NCBI RefSeq assembly: GCF_014805685.1
Contig: NC_060893.1
Span: forward strand, 13,107,773 to 13,171,772
From: Silurus meridionalis
Lineage: Eukaryota; Chordata; Actinopteri; Siluriformes; Siluridae
DNA: 64,000 nt
Reading direction: 5' to 3'
In this document: positions 9,912 to 20,610 of the stretch, piece by piece
Position numbering within the stretch: the stretch's first letter is position 1
Layout of the letters: each line of letters opens with the position of its first letter
The notes under the pieces: generated by a model
Seen by the model: the letters and a program-made list of their open reading frames with translations, nothing else
What the model was told of the DNA's origin: nothing
The model's database searches: none
Translations under genes and position numbers: made by a program

Positions 9912-12030
9912 CTTCACCTTTACAAAATGAATCTTTATTGGTTTATAATAAGCCTGTGGTATTTGAGAGCACTGACTGACATATAGACTTAAGGTTAATG
10001 AAAGAAATATATAAAACTGATTATAAATGAAATAAATAAATAAATACATAAATAAATAAATGCTGAAAATTGCAATCTTGTAATTTTGTCTGCATACATA
10101 CTGCATGACATTCTTGGTTGAACTATCCAACATTCATATATTTTTACAAATTTTATCTCAAAACCAAATAAACGTCAATTCTAATAATATACAAGTATAT
10201 TCCCCCACAGTCATATTTCACTGAGACATTGATTTAAGTGAGAAGTGACTGTTTTTCACCACACCATTTTCTATAGAATCAAAAAGCCACTGAGGTTTCA
10301 TAAGCATCTCTTATCTCTATAAGTCTTTCTTTCATTTCCCTTCACCCTCTTCTAATTCATTTAGTGTTCCTTGGAGAATAGATAGCCAAGTATGATACTT
10401 ATAGGACGCTTTCTGTGTCCAAAGGTTTATATTTCCATGAGAACATTATAAAAAGGTAATGCAATATTCTGTTATGGCTTTATATCTAACTATTATTTAA
10501 AACATTTTTATTTAATTGTTATTTTGTGACTCTACATTTGGCATCTCATTCTTGGTAACAAAATGTAGACAAAAGTAAGGGGTAACATTTATAGATGTTA
10601 CATGATACATTGTTAAATAGTAAAAAGAAAACACAGAGATACATTAAATCTGTCACACTCCAATTATCTATTTATTGTAAAATATAATTTGAATCTTTGA
10701 AATAGTTCCACATATTCATAATCTTTATTCGTAACATATTTTATCTCTGCCAATAAACTGGCCTGATAATACACACTGAATAAAATTTTAAATATAACTG
10801 AATCTCGGTAGACAAACTATAATTGTTAATGGTCATTAGGATTAAGGATTGCCTTAGTTATCAGTTATTAGTTATAAGGTATTTAGAATACCAGTTATTT
10901 ATTTAGTTTGTTTAAGTCAAAATTTTACAAAAAAACCAACCTTCCATTAAAAAAGTTTGTAGCAAAGTTTCTTTAGCTAAAAACACTATAGTAACATTAC
11001 TATGTAAATGCAGTATAAAGTATATATTATGTCATGTATGTGTTTATTTAAGAAGCAGGCACCTTAACTTAATTTGTGTGTTTAAAACTATGAAGGCTAT
11101 AAAGACTGAAGAATGGAAAAAAAAAAAAAAAGCTAATAAGTAAATTGTGTATAGCCTACAATTTTCCTTCAAGCAAATCTAAACGGCTTGATTTGAATAT
11201 TCAGTTCATAATAAGTAAAAAGAAAGAATCAGTTCGGTAAATAAAGCTAAACTTAAATCATCAAATTAACTCATCAGAAATGTGTAGGATAATTCTATAT
11301 GTTTTATGATAACAATAATGCTTGCATCTGTAGTTACATATAATGTATAAAAGGTAGTAACACATATTACAATTTCATTGCCACATTATCAACCTGATAA
11401 TTTTCTAGAAAAATAAGAAAAATATATTTAAAACACATTTGCTTTCGATTATGACCTGTGTAATATCATTTGCAAGGAATGACCATTTTGAATACCTAAT
11501 GCAAACTGGAGGACTTGACCACTAAACAACCTTGAGCTCTTTTGAATGAGGGTGAATAAGGCACTGTGCCAGAATGTTAAAACTACAGACCGTAATCCAT
11601 ACGTGAAAAAAAGAGGCCACAGCCTAATGAGAGGAAGGTTCTTTTATTTTTAAGAGCCGCGTGACAAGTCTGCAAAATGGGTTTGCTGTAATAGGATTAT
11701 TTTAGGCCATTAATTTCAGAGAGAGTGCACTATGTTGAGGACCTGTACAAGTCACCAAGGTTCTGTTTTGTTTTAATGTAGAATCTAACCTGGAAACAGT
11801 AGAATAACCATAACATACCATTAAATAACTACAGTATGTACAGAGCATTAATTTGGAGTTTTCTTGTATGTGTACAAAAGATGAATAAAGAAAGAAAGAA
11901 ATACTTAGATAGGTACATACAGCCAGACAGTGCAGTTGACGTAGTTGAATAAAGTATATACCACTATGTTCACTGCAAACAGTGGCAGGCCCATTGGGTC
12001 ATGCAAAAGCTTCTCATTAACTCCAGTTGG
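9912..12030. other. AT-rich unique DNA with (AAAT)n tract
   Basis: A TAAA-type run lies near 10,027-10,060 and a poly(A) run near 11,117-11,131. The 11,500-11,760 interval is compositionally more complex and repeat-free, containing TAGGCCATTAATTTCAGAGA. It might be conserved non-coding DNA but cannot be tested here. No gene recognised. Confidence 0.45.
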
Positions 12031-12297
12031 CATAGCAAGTTCCCTTTCAGGAAATTGATCTGCGTCGAAAAACGCTTTGGGAACGCTTCCGCATTGTTCA
12101 CGCTAAAGGACAAGGAGTTCCACCGTATGGTAGATTTAGCTCTTAGGTCTACAAAGGAGATCACTATGGCCGTTGGCCCCCTATGAAGAGGGGTAAGTGT
12201 CCTTGTTGTTGTATGAAAGTTAAGGACACTGTGCATTCGGGGACTCCGGCAAGACTTGCTATGGCAGCATAACTAAAAGGGCATCCGCATCTTAAAC

Positions 12298-13113
12298 TAT
12301 ATCAACGATTGGTTGATACTAGCTTCATCAGAACACTTAGTGGCCCGGCATCGAGATGTCTTTCTCACTCACATGATGAAACTGGGGTGAACGCCAAAAA
12401 GAGTGTGCTTTCTCCATTACAGAGAACCACTTTTTTAGGCGTCGAAAGGGATTCGACCCTTATGCGTGCGCAGCCCTCTCCTGTCCGCATTGCGTCCATC
12501 CTTACAGCCACCAGGATGATCAGAGAAGGACAGTCACTCACAGTCAAGCAGTTCCAGAGATTGCTGGGGCTAATGGCAACAGCGTCCAATGTGGTTCCAC
12601 TTGGCCTTTTGCACGAGACCCCTTCAGTGGTGGCTCAGGACCCAAGGGGTTTTCTCAAAGGGGCAATCTGCTCCATACAATCAAGGTCACGCGGTGCCCT
12701 ACGTGCCTTCGATGTCTGGAGAGATCCTGGGTTCCTATTTCAGGGACCCTTGTTGGGAGTTCCCGCTCTGCCCGAGGTTGATGAGGAGGGCCCCATCTGC
12801 TGTGGCACATCAATTGCCTGAAGATGCTGGCCATGCTTCTAGCTTTAAAGTATTTCTTGTCAGACCTCAGAGGTCACCATGTGTTGATCCTCTTGGACAA
12901 CACCGCTGTGGTCTCTTACATCCACCACAAGCGGGGTCTGTGCTCATGCCTCCTGTACAAGCTGGCACACCAGATCCTCTTGTGGGCTCAGGGAAAGCTG
13001 CTTTCCTTGAGGGCAGAGTACACCCTCAAGTGATGGAGCAGATCAGGGAGAGATTTGGCAGGGCTAAGGTAGACCTGTTCGTGACTCAAGAGACATCACA
13101 CTGTCCCCTCTAA
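12298..13113 (+). pseudogene. DIRS-like reverse transcriptase/RNase H remnant
   Basis: The RT begins at YINDWLILAS (12,298), the position of the catalytic YxDD box; the first Asp is Asn here. After KLG a small deletion shifts the frame to NAKKSVLSPLQRTTFLGV, a block typical of DIRS RTs. Further shifts lead to an RNase H segment, LLDNTAVVSYIHHKRGL (near 12,890-12,940), then VDLFVTQE in another frame. At least three frame changes and the altered active site make it inactive. Confidence 0.8.
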
Positions 13114-13212
13114 TTCCTCCTTACACCTCCAGTCTCCTTAGGGCTGGACGCCTTGGCTTAGGCATAGCCGTACACCTTTTCCCCTGTCTTGGCTTGGTCC
13201 TCTGGAGTCTCC

Positions 13213-13290
13213 ATTTATGACATCTGCAACACTGTGGGCTGGTCCACCCGATGACTTTTGTCAGGTTTTATAAACTTGACCTCAGTCTGG
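13213..13290 (+). pseudogene. DIRS-like tyrosine recombinase, C-terminal scrap
   Basis: The translation contains DICNTVGWSTR-like residues followed by MTFVRFYKLDLS, the pattern around the nucleophilic Tyr at the C-terminus of DIRS recombinases. The rest of the enzyme, including the Arg-His-Arg part of the active site, is deleted. Confidence 0.6.
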
Positions 13291-13540
13291 CGGAATTGGA
13301 CTTTCATTCCAAAGGGAACGTCTCCAGGTTACATATGAAACCCTGGTTTTCTTAATGAATGAGATGCTGTGTCTCCATGACACACTGCCGGCATCCCTGC
13401 AGAGCTTCCAGCTTTTGAATGGATTACACAGGTGATTTAGAGTGTGGACAATGCGGACGCGTTCCCAAAGCATTGTTGACGCAGCATCTTGTTCCCTCAT
13501 TGAATGATGGTTACATTGGTAACCTGGAGACGTTTTGCAT

Positions 13541-14329
13541 GTAGTTTTTCAAAAATGAAACTCAAAATAATCTTTCTTTAGTACATGTGAAACATTTTGA
13601 GTTTAAACTAAAATGATCTTTGTTGAATTTTCTTGCATTTATTAATACAGCAGATAAACTTTTGTTTCTAAATTGAAATAGTAAAATGTTAATTCTTGTG
13701 TAATGCTTTTATCTGTCTATACACTATTTAAATAAACAGTTAACCAACTATTTTTTCCTTTTTGTTTTTTCAAAGTTAAATTTTTTTCCATAATTCATTG
13801 CAGAATTTAGTTTTTCATGTTTCCAGTGATAATGTAGTTGACATTATCAGTCATGATACTCTCTGGAATTTAGAGTTGTTTTTTTTTTATTTATCAAAAA
13901 AACTCTAGGGATACAGGGTTTTGGGTTTTATATATAGTTCTTTTTACGTGTGGATCCCTCAGGAACGTATTATGTGACAAACCAGAAGTTTGTTTTGTCT
14001 CCGCCTCGAACTTTTAGTGCTTTTTTTTTTTTTTATATTATTATTAAAATAGAAAATATACACAACAATGCCAGGTGTATGAAAAAGAAACTAGAGTTAG
14101 CACAGTGTCACTGTGGCTACTTACTCTGTTTTGCACATACACGAAAATGCTAAAAAAATCTATAGCGCTAGTGTTTATATTAATTTTAAAATGTTTTTAA
14201 CCAAGCAGGGTTTTTTTTTTATTGTTTTAAAAAATTAAACTGTTGATGTTCACAAATGTAAATAATAATAAACTATGTAATAAAAAAAAATTGCATTTTT
14301 GAAAAATTGTTTTGCATTTCTTCCCCCTA
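13541..14329. other. AT-rich DNA with poly(T) runs
   Basis: A T run lies at about 14,021-14,034. The 13,930-14,020 part may be internal sequence of the hAT-like remnant that follows, but I cannot define its left end. Confidence 0.35.
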
Positions 14330-14422
14330 ACTGTACCAAAATTGGACTGAACTATGAATTAAAAACCGAGGTGCATATTGAAAAATGAATTGTGTGTACA
14401 GTTAAACCCCTGGTAAACACAC
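14330..14422. mobile_element. hAT-like transposon terminus (remnant)
   Basis: Reads AAAAACCGAGGTGCATATTG, then TGTGTACAGTTAAACCCCTG. This resembles the right terminus of a common fish hAT-type family whose end is ACCGAGGTRCGTACCGAACC ... GTACCGTTACACCCCTG. It is strongly diverged and no target duplication could be identified. Confidence 0.45.
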
Positions 14423-14892
14423 ATAGTTGCGTAGCAATGCATTTTTTTTTAAAGTCTGGATAATTGTTTCTTACTGTCTGTGTACAGTAGCTGATGTTAT
14501 GCTATGGTTGTAAGATAACTGTACAATGCACATCTAACCATGTTTTTCAATTATTCAATAAAGTTGTCTGTGAATGTTTTTGAAAGCCAAACCAAAACAT
14601 AAAATTCCCATAAGTTTTACAAAAGTTCAGATCCTGGGTGTGTGGAAATGTTTTTGTGTCATGTTTTTCTGAGAAATTTTCTGCAAAGATGAAAGTTTCT
14701 TTACAATATTTCCAGATATTAGACAGAGATCTTACAATATCTTCTATTGAACTGAATAATTTAGATTCCCTGTTGTCCCAGTTCACAATGATGTACCTGG
14801 TTATTAGAGCGATGCGAACGTAGAGGCAATGCTGTTCAAAGTCACTGCAGCGAAAAGCAATGCTTTACTGCCGAACATAAAGAGAAGACCAG

Positions 14893-15174
14893 ATGGGAGA
14901 CATTCAACATCATTACCAGAGCTTTGAATCAAAGCAAACAGAAATGGAACTAGAAAGGGAGCGAGTGTCACAAGATTTATTGTGTCAGCTGCAAAACGAC
15001 CAGGACAAAGAAATAGAAAATGGAACTCATTTGAAACAACATTACACGGTCTGTGGTCTCAGCTCATCAAATGCTACTGATATTTGGAATAAAATGCTAA
15101 CCTCATCAACACTGATGATGCTGTTAATTCTGCAGAAGACCCGAGGCATAGATTTTATTCTTCACATTCTATAA
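14893..15174 (+). CDS. orphan 93-codon ORF, hypothetical
   Basis: The frame starts at ATG 14,893, closed upstream by TAA at 14,878. The first 50 residues are hydrophilic and Glu/Gln-rich (TEMELERERVSQDLLCQLQ near residues 16-34) and could form a coiled coil. The C-terminal 25 residues are hydrophobic. No known domain is recognised and no splice structure is evident. It may be a transposon-derived scrap, an isolated exon or chance. Confidence 0.2.
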   Translation: MGDIQHHYQSFESKQTEMELERERVSQDLLCQLQNDQDKEIENGTHLKQHYTVCGLSSSNATDIWNKMLTSSTLMMLLILQKTRGIDFILHIL

Positions 15175-16360
15175 TATCTCAATATCATTACACTAGCTTA
15201 GATTTAGTATACTCCTGGGCTATAATAGAAGCATTATTCTGAAATACTGTATCACCCATGGCTGTGACATCCTGATTGTCCATGGAAGAAGTGTGATATA
15301 TCTTCTAATTCTGACAAGTTCAGATGAAAATCTTTCAGAGTTGTAGATGTACTGTAAATTCAGACTATTAACAGCATTTTTGTTGGCATAGTGCAATTTT
15401 ATGTAACTTTAAATGTATCTTATGAAGACCAAGGCAGGGATAATGTTTATTAACTTATCAAAAACATACTCTGTCTGCTAACTCAAAGTGACAGCACTTA
15501 CAGGTGGGTGAATGATGCAGAAACAGCTGGCAGGGTGAAGGTTAAGCAAGGCTGCCTGGGAGTGCATTTCTTCCAGTCTTTTCCTTTAGTGTCAGAAAAC
15601 TGTTAACCTTACCACATGGCTTTAATCTTGAAAATGCTGAAGATTTAAATTTTTTGCACATCACTCTTGGGGTCTAGTGCTGGCGTGATTAATAGTGGCA
15701 ATCCATCACAGTGCCATGCCATTCTGAGTGCTGGTGCCTGCAAACTGCTTCACTTTACAATGGTACACATATTCCAACTCACCATGTCTCTCCCTGTCAG
15801 CAACTAGGCTGAACTGGCAGGGATTCTACACCTTCTGGACTGTCTGTCACTGCTACTTATCAGACTAAACAAAAACATAGGAAAAATTGGACTTGCATGG
15901 AGCTCTGGTATGGAAGGAAGTGCCTGAAGAACCACATGCACATACTGTATGTACGTATGAAAATGCCTTTGCATACAAACATATCTGGCCTCTGGCGAAT
16001 GCTATGCTTCTACTGCTGTGTGTAATTGTTATATAATTCTATGTGACCATGGGTCAATTTTCATCCCACTCAAATAATTAACTGCGATTACCGTTTTCTT
16101 TTCTGGAGGTAATTATATGGAGCACGATTCATTGGTGCCAGCGTATTAATGTTCTCTAAAGTCTGGCACTATCCATGCTTTTATAATGTGCATCCATCAA
16201 TGCAGGAAAAAATTCTTCCATCTAGCTGGTGCTGCTCAAACATGCATTACAAGCCAACAGGTCTTCTAGAGCAGGCTGTGTTCAAAGAGATTGCATTAAG
16301 TGAGTGATTATGTACCAAATAAACATATCACATGCATAAATGAATGTGCATCAAACAATG
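15175..16360. other. unique DNA, no features recognised
   Basis: No repeats identified. The 15,650-15,850 part is less AT-rich than its surroundings but has no open frame or known motif. Confidence 0.4.
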
Positions 16361-16362
16361 TA

Positions 16363-16598
16363 GTTCCCTTTCAGGAACTTGAGCTGCGTCAAAACGCTTT
16401 GGGAACGTGCCCGACTGTTCACGCTCTAAAATAATAATGTGTGTAATCAGTCAAAAATTGGACGCTGACCATCACCGGGTGGGGTGATGCGTTTTGTCCA
16501 CGGCACCCGGAGGCTGAGGCCCCCGGTACGACCTAGAGTGCCTGGGTGGGACCTGGCCATCATTTTGGGGAAAGGGAATGTCTCTAGGTTACGTATGT
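16363..16598 (+). mobile_element. DIRS-like terminal fragment with internal deletion
   Basis: It opens with TTCCCTTTCAGGAACTTGAG and AAAACGCTTTGGGAACGTGC and ends AAAGGGAATGTCTCTAGGTT, matching the ends of the DIRS copies at 12 and 61.6 kb. The middle (16,481-16,575) is the reverse complement of 62,587-62,680. Nearly all coding sequence has been lost. The 66-codon minus-strand frame across it is the shadow of a DIRS non-coding part. Confidence 0.75.
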
Positions 16599-16599
16599 T

Positions 16600-17015
16600 C
16601 TGTAATTTCCGGACTATTAAGTGCACCCAAATATAAGCCTTACCCACTGAATTTTACAAAGATACATAAATAAACATAAATATGCCGCACCTGTCTATAA
16701 GCTGCAGGTGCCTACATTAAAACAAATAAACTTTACACAGGCTTTAATGAAAGACAGTGTCTGTTACATGGCTTGTATCTAAACAGTAGCCTACCAAGAA
16801 AGTCATTGGTCACTGTCTTTCTCCTTCCTTTCACAACAATTTCTCTCGGGAGTTTATCTTTTGGCATTGTCGTGCGTTTGAAAATCACCACCGGTGAAGC
16901 TTTTCTCCCGATGCCGTGCAGGTCAGAACACAGGTGAAGTGCGTTTTTTCATGCCCGGTTGTTTTCAGCGTGACGAATGATGAGCGGCAGGTCAAACGTC
17001 AGAGGAACCTAATTT
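16600..17015 (-). mobile_element. pogo/Tigger-like element, one end plus transposase scrap
   Basis: The left end reads TGTAATTTCCGGACTATTAA, followed by repeated degenerate TAAGCCGCACC-type motifs (16,640-16,710), a subterminal pattern common in fish. A minus-strand transposase fragment follows. It lies directly beside the DIRS fragment ending at 16,598. The right boundary is uncertain. Confidence 0.65.
16788..16974 (-). pseudogene. pogo/Tigger transposase (DDE_1-type) fragment
   Basis: On the minus strand 16,974 downward reads VTLKTTGHEKTHFTCVLTCT, the conserved block preceding the second catalytic region of pogo-type DDE transposases. A frameshift near 16,900 then leads to VVIFKRTTMPKDKLPREIVV in another frame. 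Only about 60 codons of a protein normally 450-550 residues long remain. The CENP-B-like DNA-binding domain is absent. Confidence 0.75.
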
Positions 17016-17191
17016 ATATATTTATTTTATAAACCATATTCATGATGTGGTGTGGCCCGATTCAGTAATATAAAGAGATATTCTTCTTTGTCATAAGGTG
17101 AAATTTGTGGTGGCCACAGAGTTATTAATACCTGAAAAGGCCCTTTCATGAATTCCTAGAATGTTAAGAGTTTAGCAGTCAGCTCACATAA

Positions 17192-17195
<4 letters not shown>

Positions 17196-17261
<66 letters not shown>
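17196..17261 (+). repeat. (TA)n microsatellite
   Basis: About 33 TA units, self-complementary and able to extrude a cruciform. Confidence 0.98.
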
Positions 17262-17265
<4 letters not shown>

Positions 17266-18758
17266 TTCAAAATTTATTACAATTAATAAAAAAATTTTTC
17301 TGTCACTAGCACAGATTGGCACAAATTCCTTTATTTTAAACAAGGAAAAAGCCGCTCAGGTGGACAAGCAAACACTAAGCCTGACTTCTCTCTGCACCCT
17401 CAGCAAAGACTTCCTGAACTAAACTGTTTTTATTTGTTACCATGTTTTCTTCAGGTCTTAAATGTAAAAGAAAAAAAAATACTGAATTGTAATGAAGAAT
17501 GTGAAAGGAAGCAAGTGGGATGCAACTGAACAGACTGTACTTGCACTGCTGAGAGCAAGTGCACTGCCATAGGGGGCATTGGCCCAAAAATTGCTTCTGT
17601 CGAATGCACTTCTCCTGTTTTATTGCTTTCAGTAATTGCTTCACTTTCAAGGAATTGGCTCTTGCTTGGCCTATTTCCACAGTAAAATATATTTCTGGGG
17701 AAGAGTAAAGAGTAACAGTTGAATCACATTCCATTTACAAGACAATGGGAGTTTACTGTACTAATTAATTTGTTTTTGATCTTTTATTAGAAGCATGCTT
17801 CTTGTTTTTAGACACGTACACCATCAGGATATGTAACATAAGAAAATTACTCACACTTTTATTTTCACGGGTCTAGATCATGCAATGGTGGCCTGCTTGC
17901 AAAAAATAATATACAATTTATGAACCTTTTTGAGTCTATATGACCTCACCACATTCTTCTGATAAACTGGAATTATGAACCAAAAACCATATTTTAAATA
18001 TAACTTGAGAGTACCAGAGTTTAACAACTGCTATACTGGCAGATGTCTGCTATAAAGAATTAAATCTCATACTTTAAATCTTAAAAAAAAAAAATGTTTA
18101 TACAAATAACAAAAAATTAACATGCAAGTGCAAAGACCATAGATGTATTATGGTCTTATTACTTATTATGGTCTTATTACTTATTACTTTTATAAATAAA
18201 AGTGAGCAACTGAGATTCAAACTTAGAACACCAAGATTTTGTGTCAGCTAACTTAACACAGAACAGGTTACTCTAAGCAACTCAGACAATAACACTGGAT
18301 TATGAATACACTAGACAAACAAACAGGCATGCAATACATAAATTATTTGTGATTTTAAAAATATAGAGAGCTATGACCAGGAGCTACACAGACAATCAGC
18401 TGCCAAATGTGTGTTTTAGAAGTGTGATATTCAAATAAGCCTCATCTCCAGTATATGAAAACAGTGCTGTTTAGCATTATTACTAATCTACAGTACAATC
18501 TTTTGTTAAGAGGAACTTTTGTTTCAATATAATACTAAAAATAAGAGATGACACATTTGAAGATCATGTTTTCTGTGATGTTTTCCACAATTTACTCGAG
18601 TTTCTCTCTCAAGTTCTTTATTTTGGATGACCTACATTTACTGACTTAGAAAAAAAAGCCAGTCTACAACCTCCACATTGCTAACACTCTATCTGAGTGA
18701 TTTTATTTCCTGTATTAATGTATGCAAATTAATTTGTTTTTTAGTCCAAATTCAGAAG
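17262..18758. other. AT-rich unique DNA
   Basis: A minus-strand 119-codon frame at 17,375-17,734 is Cys/Phe-rich, without any motif or splice context. A short direct repeat of TTATGGTCTTATTACTTA lies near 18,150-18,185. Confidence 0.4.
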
Positions 18759-18760
18759 TA

Positions 18761-19422
18761 CAGTGTAACCCTGGTGTACGGGATTAATTCATTCCTGAAA
18801 ACCGCTCGTGTTCCCATATGCTCGTACTAGCATGTTAATTTTCCCATAAGAATTAATGTAAAAGCAATAAATCCATTCCCAAACCTCTGGTTATTACTTA
18901 TTTCAGCCCTTAAAAAAGTTCTATGTCTAATTTAACACACAAATATACTTGTAATAAGGTATTAACATAAAATTTTATCAATTATAAACATTAATAAATA
19001 ACTTTTTGTTCTTTATGATTGTACTTACTGTTGAACTAGACATGACATATTGCAGAAAAAGATCTTGTGTGCGTGTGCACCATGTTCATGCTTTTCTACA
19101 ATTTCTTTCTTCATTTCAATAGTAATTCTTTTTACAACCTTTTTCAGGTATTGGGACCCATGATGTTAAATTTTTAGTGAAATAAAACAAAAACACTATA
19201 AAAACAGACAAAAAGCACAATATACACAAGAGAATGACAAGAATGCAATGTCTCTGAAGCGACTGAGCATGAAGCGTGGGGATGCAGAATGCGTGGCTGG
19301 AACCAAACGAAATGCTTGTCTTCCGAAATGTGCTCGTACTCCTACAAACATTTTTACTAGTAAAACTGCTCATACACTGATATTCTCGTACTACAAGGCA
19401 CCCATACACCGGGGTTCCACTG
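18761..19422. mobile_element. non-autonomous pogo/Tigger-like element
   Basis: The left end CAGTGTAACCCTGGTGTACG and right end (reverse complement) CAGTGGAACCCCGGTGTATG are inverted repeats differing at four positions. Each is flanked by TA (18,759-18,760 and 19,423-19,424), the target duplication of the Tc1/mariner/pogo superfamily. Subterminal parts contain several CTCGTACT/GCTCGTAC motifs. The 662-bp interior has two opposed frames (116 and 87 codons) without transposase motifs, so it must have been mobilised in trans. Confidence 0.85.
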
Positions 19423-19424
19423 TA

Positions 19425-20430
19425 CTTGTTTTTGTGGCATATCTGAAAAATCCTGCCTGGTTTCATGTTTTAGTCACACTCCTGTTGAAAGTCTCTCATT
19501 GTTTTCATTAAACTTAATGGCATCTGCTTTTATAGAGAGATTTACTGAGATTTTGCAGTTTGTAATGTGCACGTACTCTTCTCTTATCCTCAGATTAAAG
19601 CATCTCAGGCTTGATGTGCTAGCTTTCAGTGTGTGGAATGATATTTGCTGGCCTTCAGTCTGAAAACCCACTACTCACAGGCCTTTTTTAAACAGGTACA
19701 GACTAAGCACACTGTGACTGGTTCTTCCTTTGACTTTCTTTCCTACTCAAAGCACTACAGGCCACTGTTAATCTAACAAAGTAATATCTCTCCCTCTCCC
19801 TTGTTGCGGGTCCTGTCATTCTCCTGTCAAGCTTGCTCAGCCTTCAAATACATTCATTTTAGCTTGTTTTCTGAAGCATCCTGTGCTACATTTGTCCAGA
19901 TGGGAATCATAAAGCAACCATTTCTGTTTCTCATTGTATAATAGAGAATAATTACCTGAAGCCAATGTGTTGTTACAAGTACATTTTTCCGATGTTGCTC
20001 ATGTGCTATTTTATATCTGCATTTTCTGTTGCTATATATAAAATACATTTCTATATTGCTTAACCTTTTAATTACTGATATTAAAATGTCAGTCTTATAG
20101 ATTATGGATGTTTTAATTATTAACAGAGATCAAACCACAACCACAAAAAAATGATTGACTGATCTACAATCCATGAGACCATTAATTATCTGAGTCACAT
20201 TACATGAACACCAGGTCCCGTGATTTGTGACTCAATTATTTCCATCAGATATTAATCTCATACAAAAGCTAACGACTGCTTTTATGAGAATTTAAAATTT
20301 ACACCATAAGTACAGTATCACAAGTTTGAGCTTTGCAGTTAGAAATGAGGCCATCATAGCCATGTCTCAACAAAGCACAGCTTTTCACTGTTACAACTGT
20401 AAAAAGCAATTTCACATATTTATTTATGTT
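19425..20430. other. AT-rich unique DNA
   Basis: No repeat family or gene recognised. The part near 20,160-20,270 (CCATTAATTATCTGAGTCAC) has homeobox-like TAATTA motifs but no other support. Confidence 0.4.
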
Positions 20431-20610
20431 CACTATATGTACAATATATGGACAAAGGGTTGTGGATGGCTAAGCCTAAGATTCATATGTGCTTCTTCTT
20501 AAACATTTTATTCCACATTTAATTTCCCTATAATTAAATAGTTATAATAACCTCCACTCTTCTGGGAAGATGTTCCTCTTGATTTTGCAGTGTGGTTGTG
20601 TGGCTGAAAC
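20431..20610 (-). mobile_element. Tc1-like family C, right end (copy 1)
   Basis: Starts ATATATGGACAAAGGGTTGT, the TIR family of the copies at 47.3 and 51.3 kb, and continues GTTATAATAACCTCCACTCT and TCTGGGAAGATGTTCCTCTT. On the minus strand this encodes the end of the transposase (RKVEVIITA-like in copy 3). Only the terminal ~180 bp remain. Confidence 0.7.

Larger units (their letters stand above)
12034..13540 (+). mobile_element. DIRS-like retrotransposon, degraded
   Basis: The plus-strand order is a terminal segment (12,034-12,095, with CGCTTTGGGAACG), a short gag-like piece (near 12,110-12,186), reverse transcriptase (12,298 onward), RNase H (near 12,820-13,110), the C-terminal piece of a tyrosine recombinase (13,210-13,290) and a terminal segment with GAACGTCTCCAGGTTAC and an inverted CGTTCCCAAAGCATT (13,309-13,530). 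This order is that of DIRS elements, which integrate with a tyrosine recombinase rather than a DDE integrase. Full elements are 5-6 kb, so most of gag, RT and recombinase has been deleted. Confidence 0.8.

Noticed and set aside
17375..17734. 119-codon minus-strand frame
   Set aside because: No recognisable domain, homopolymer-driven Phe run, and no splice or promoter signals.
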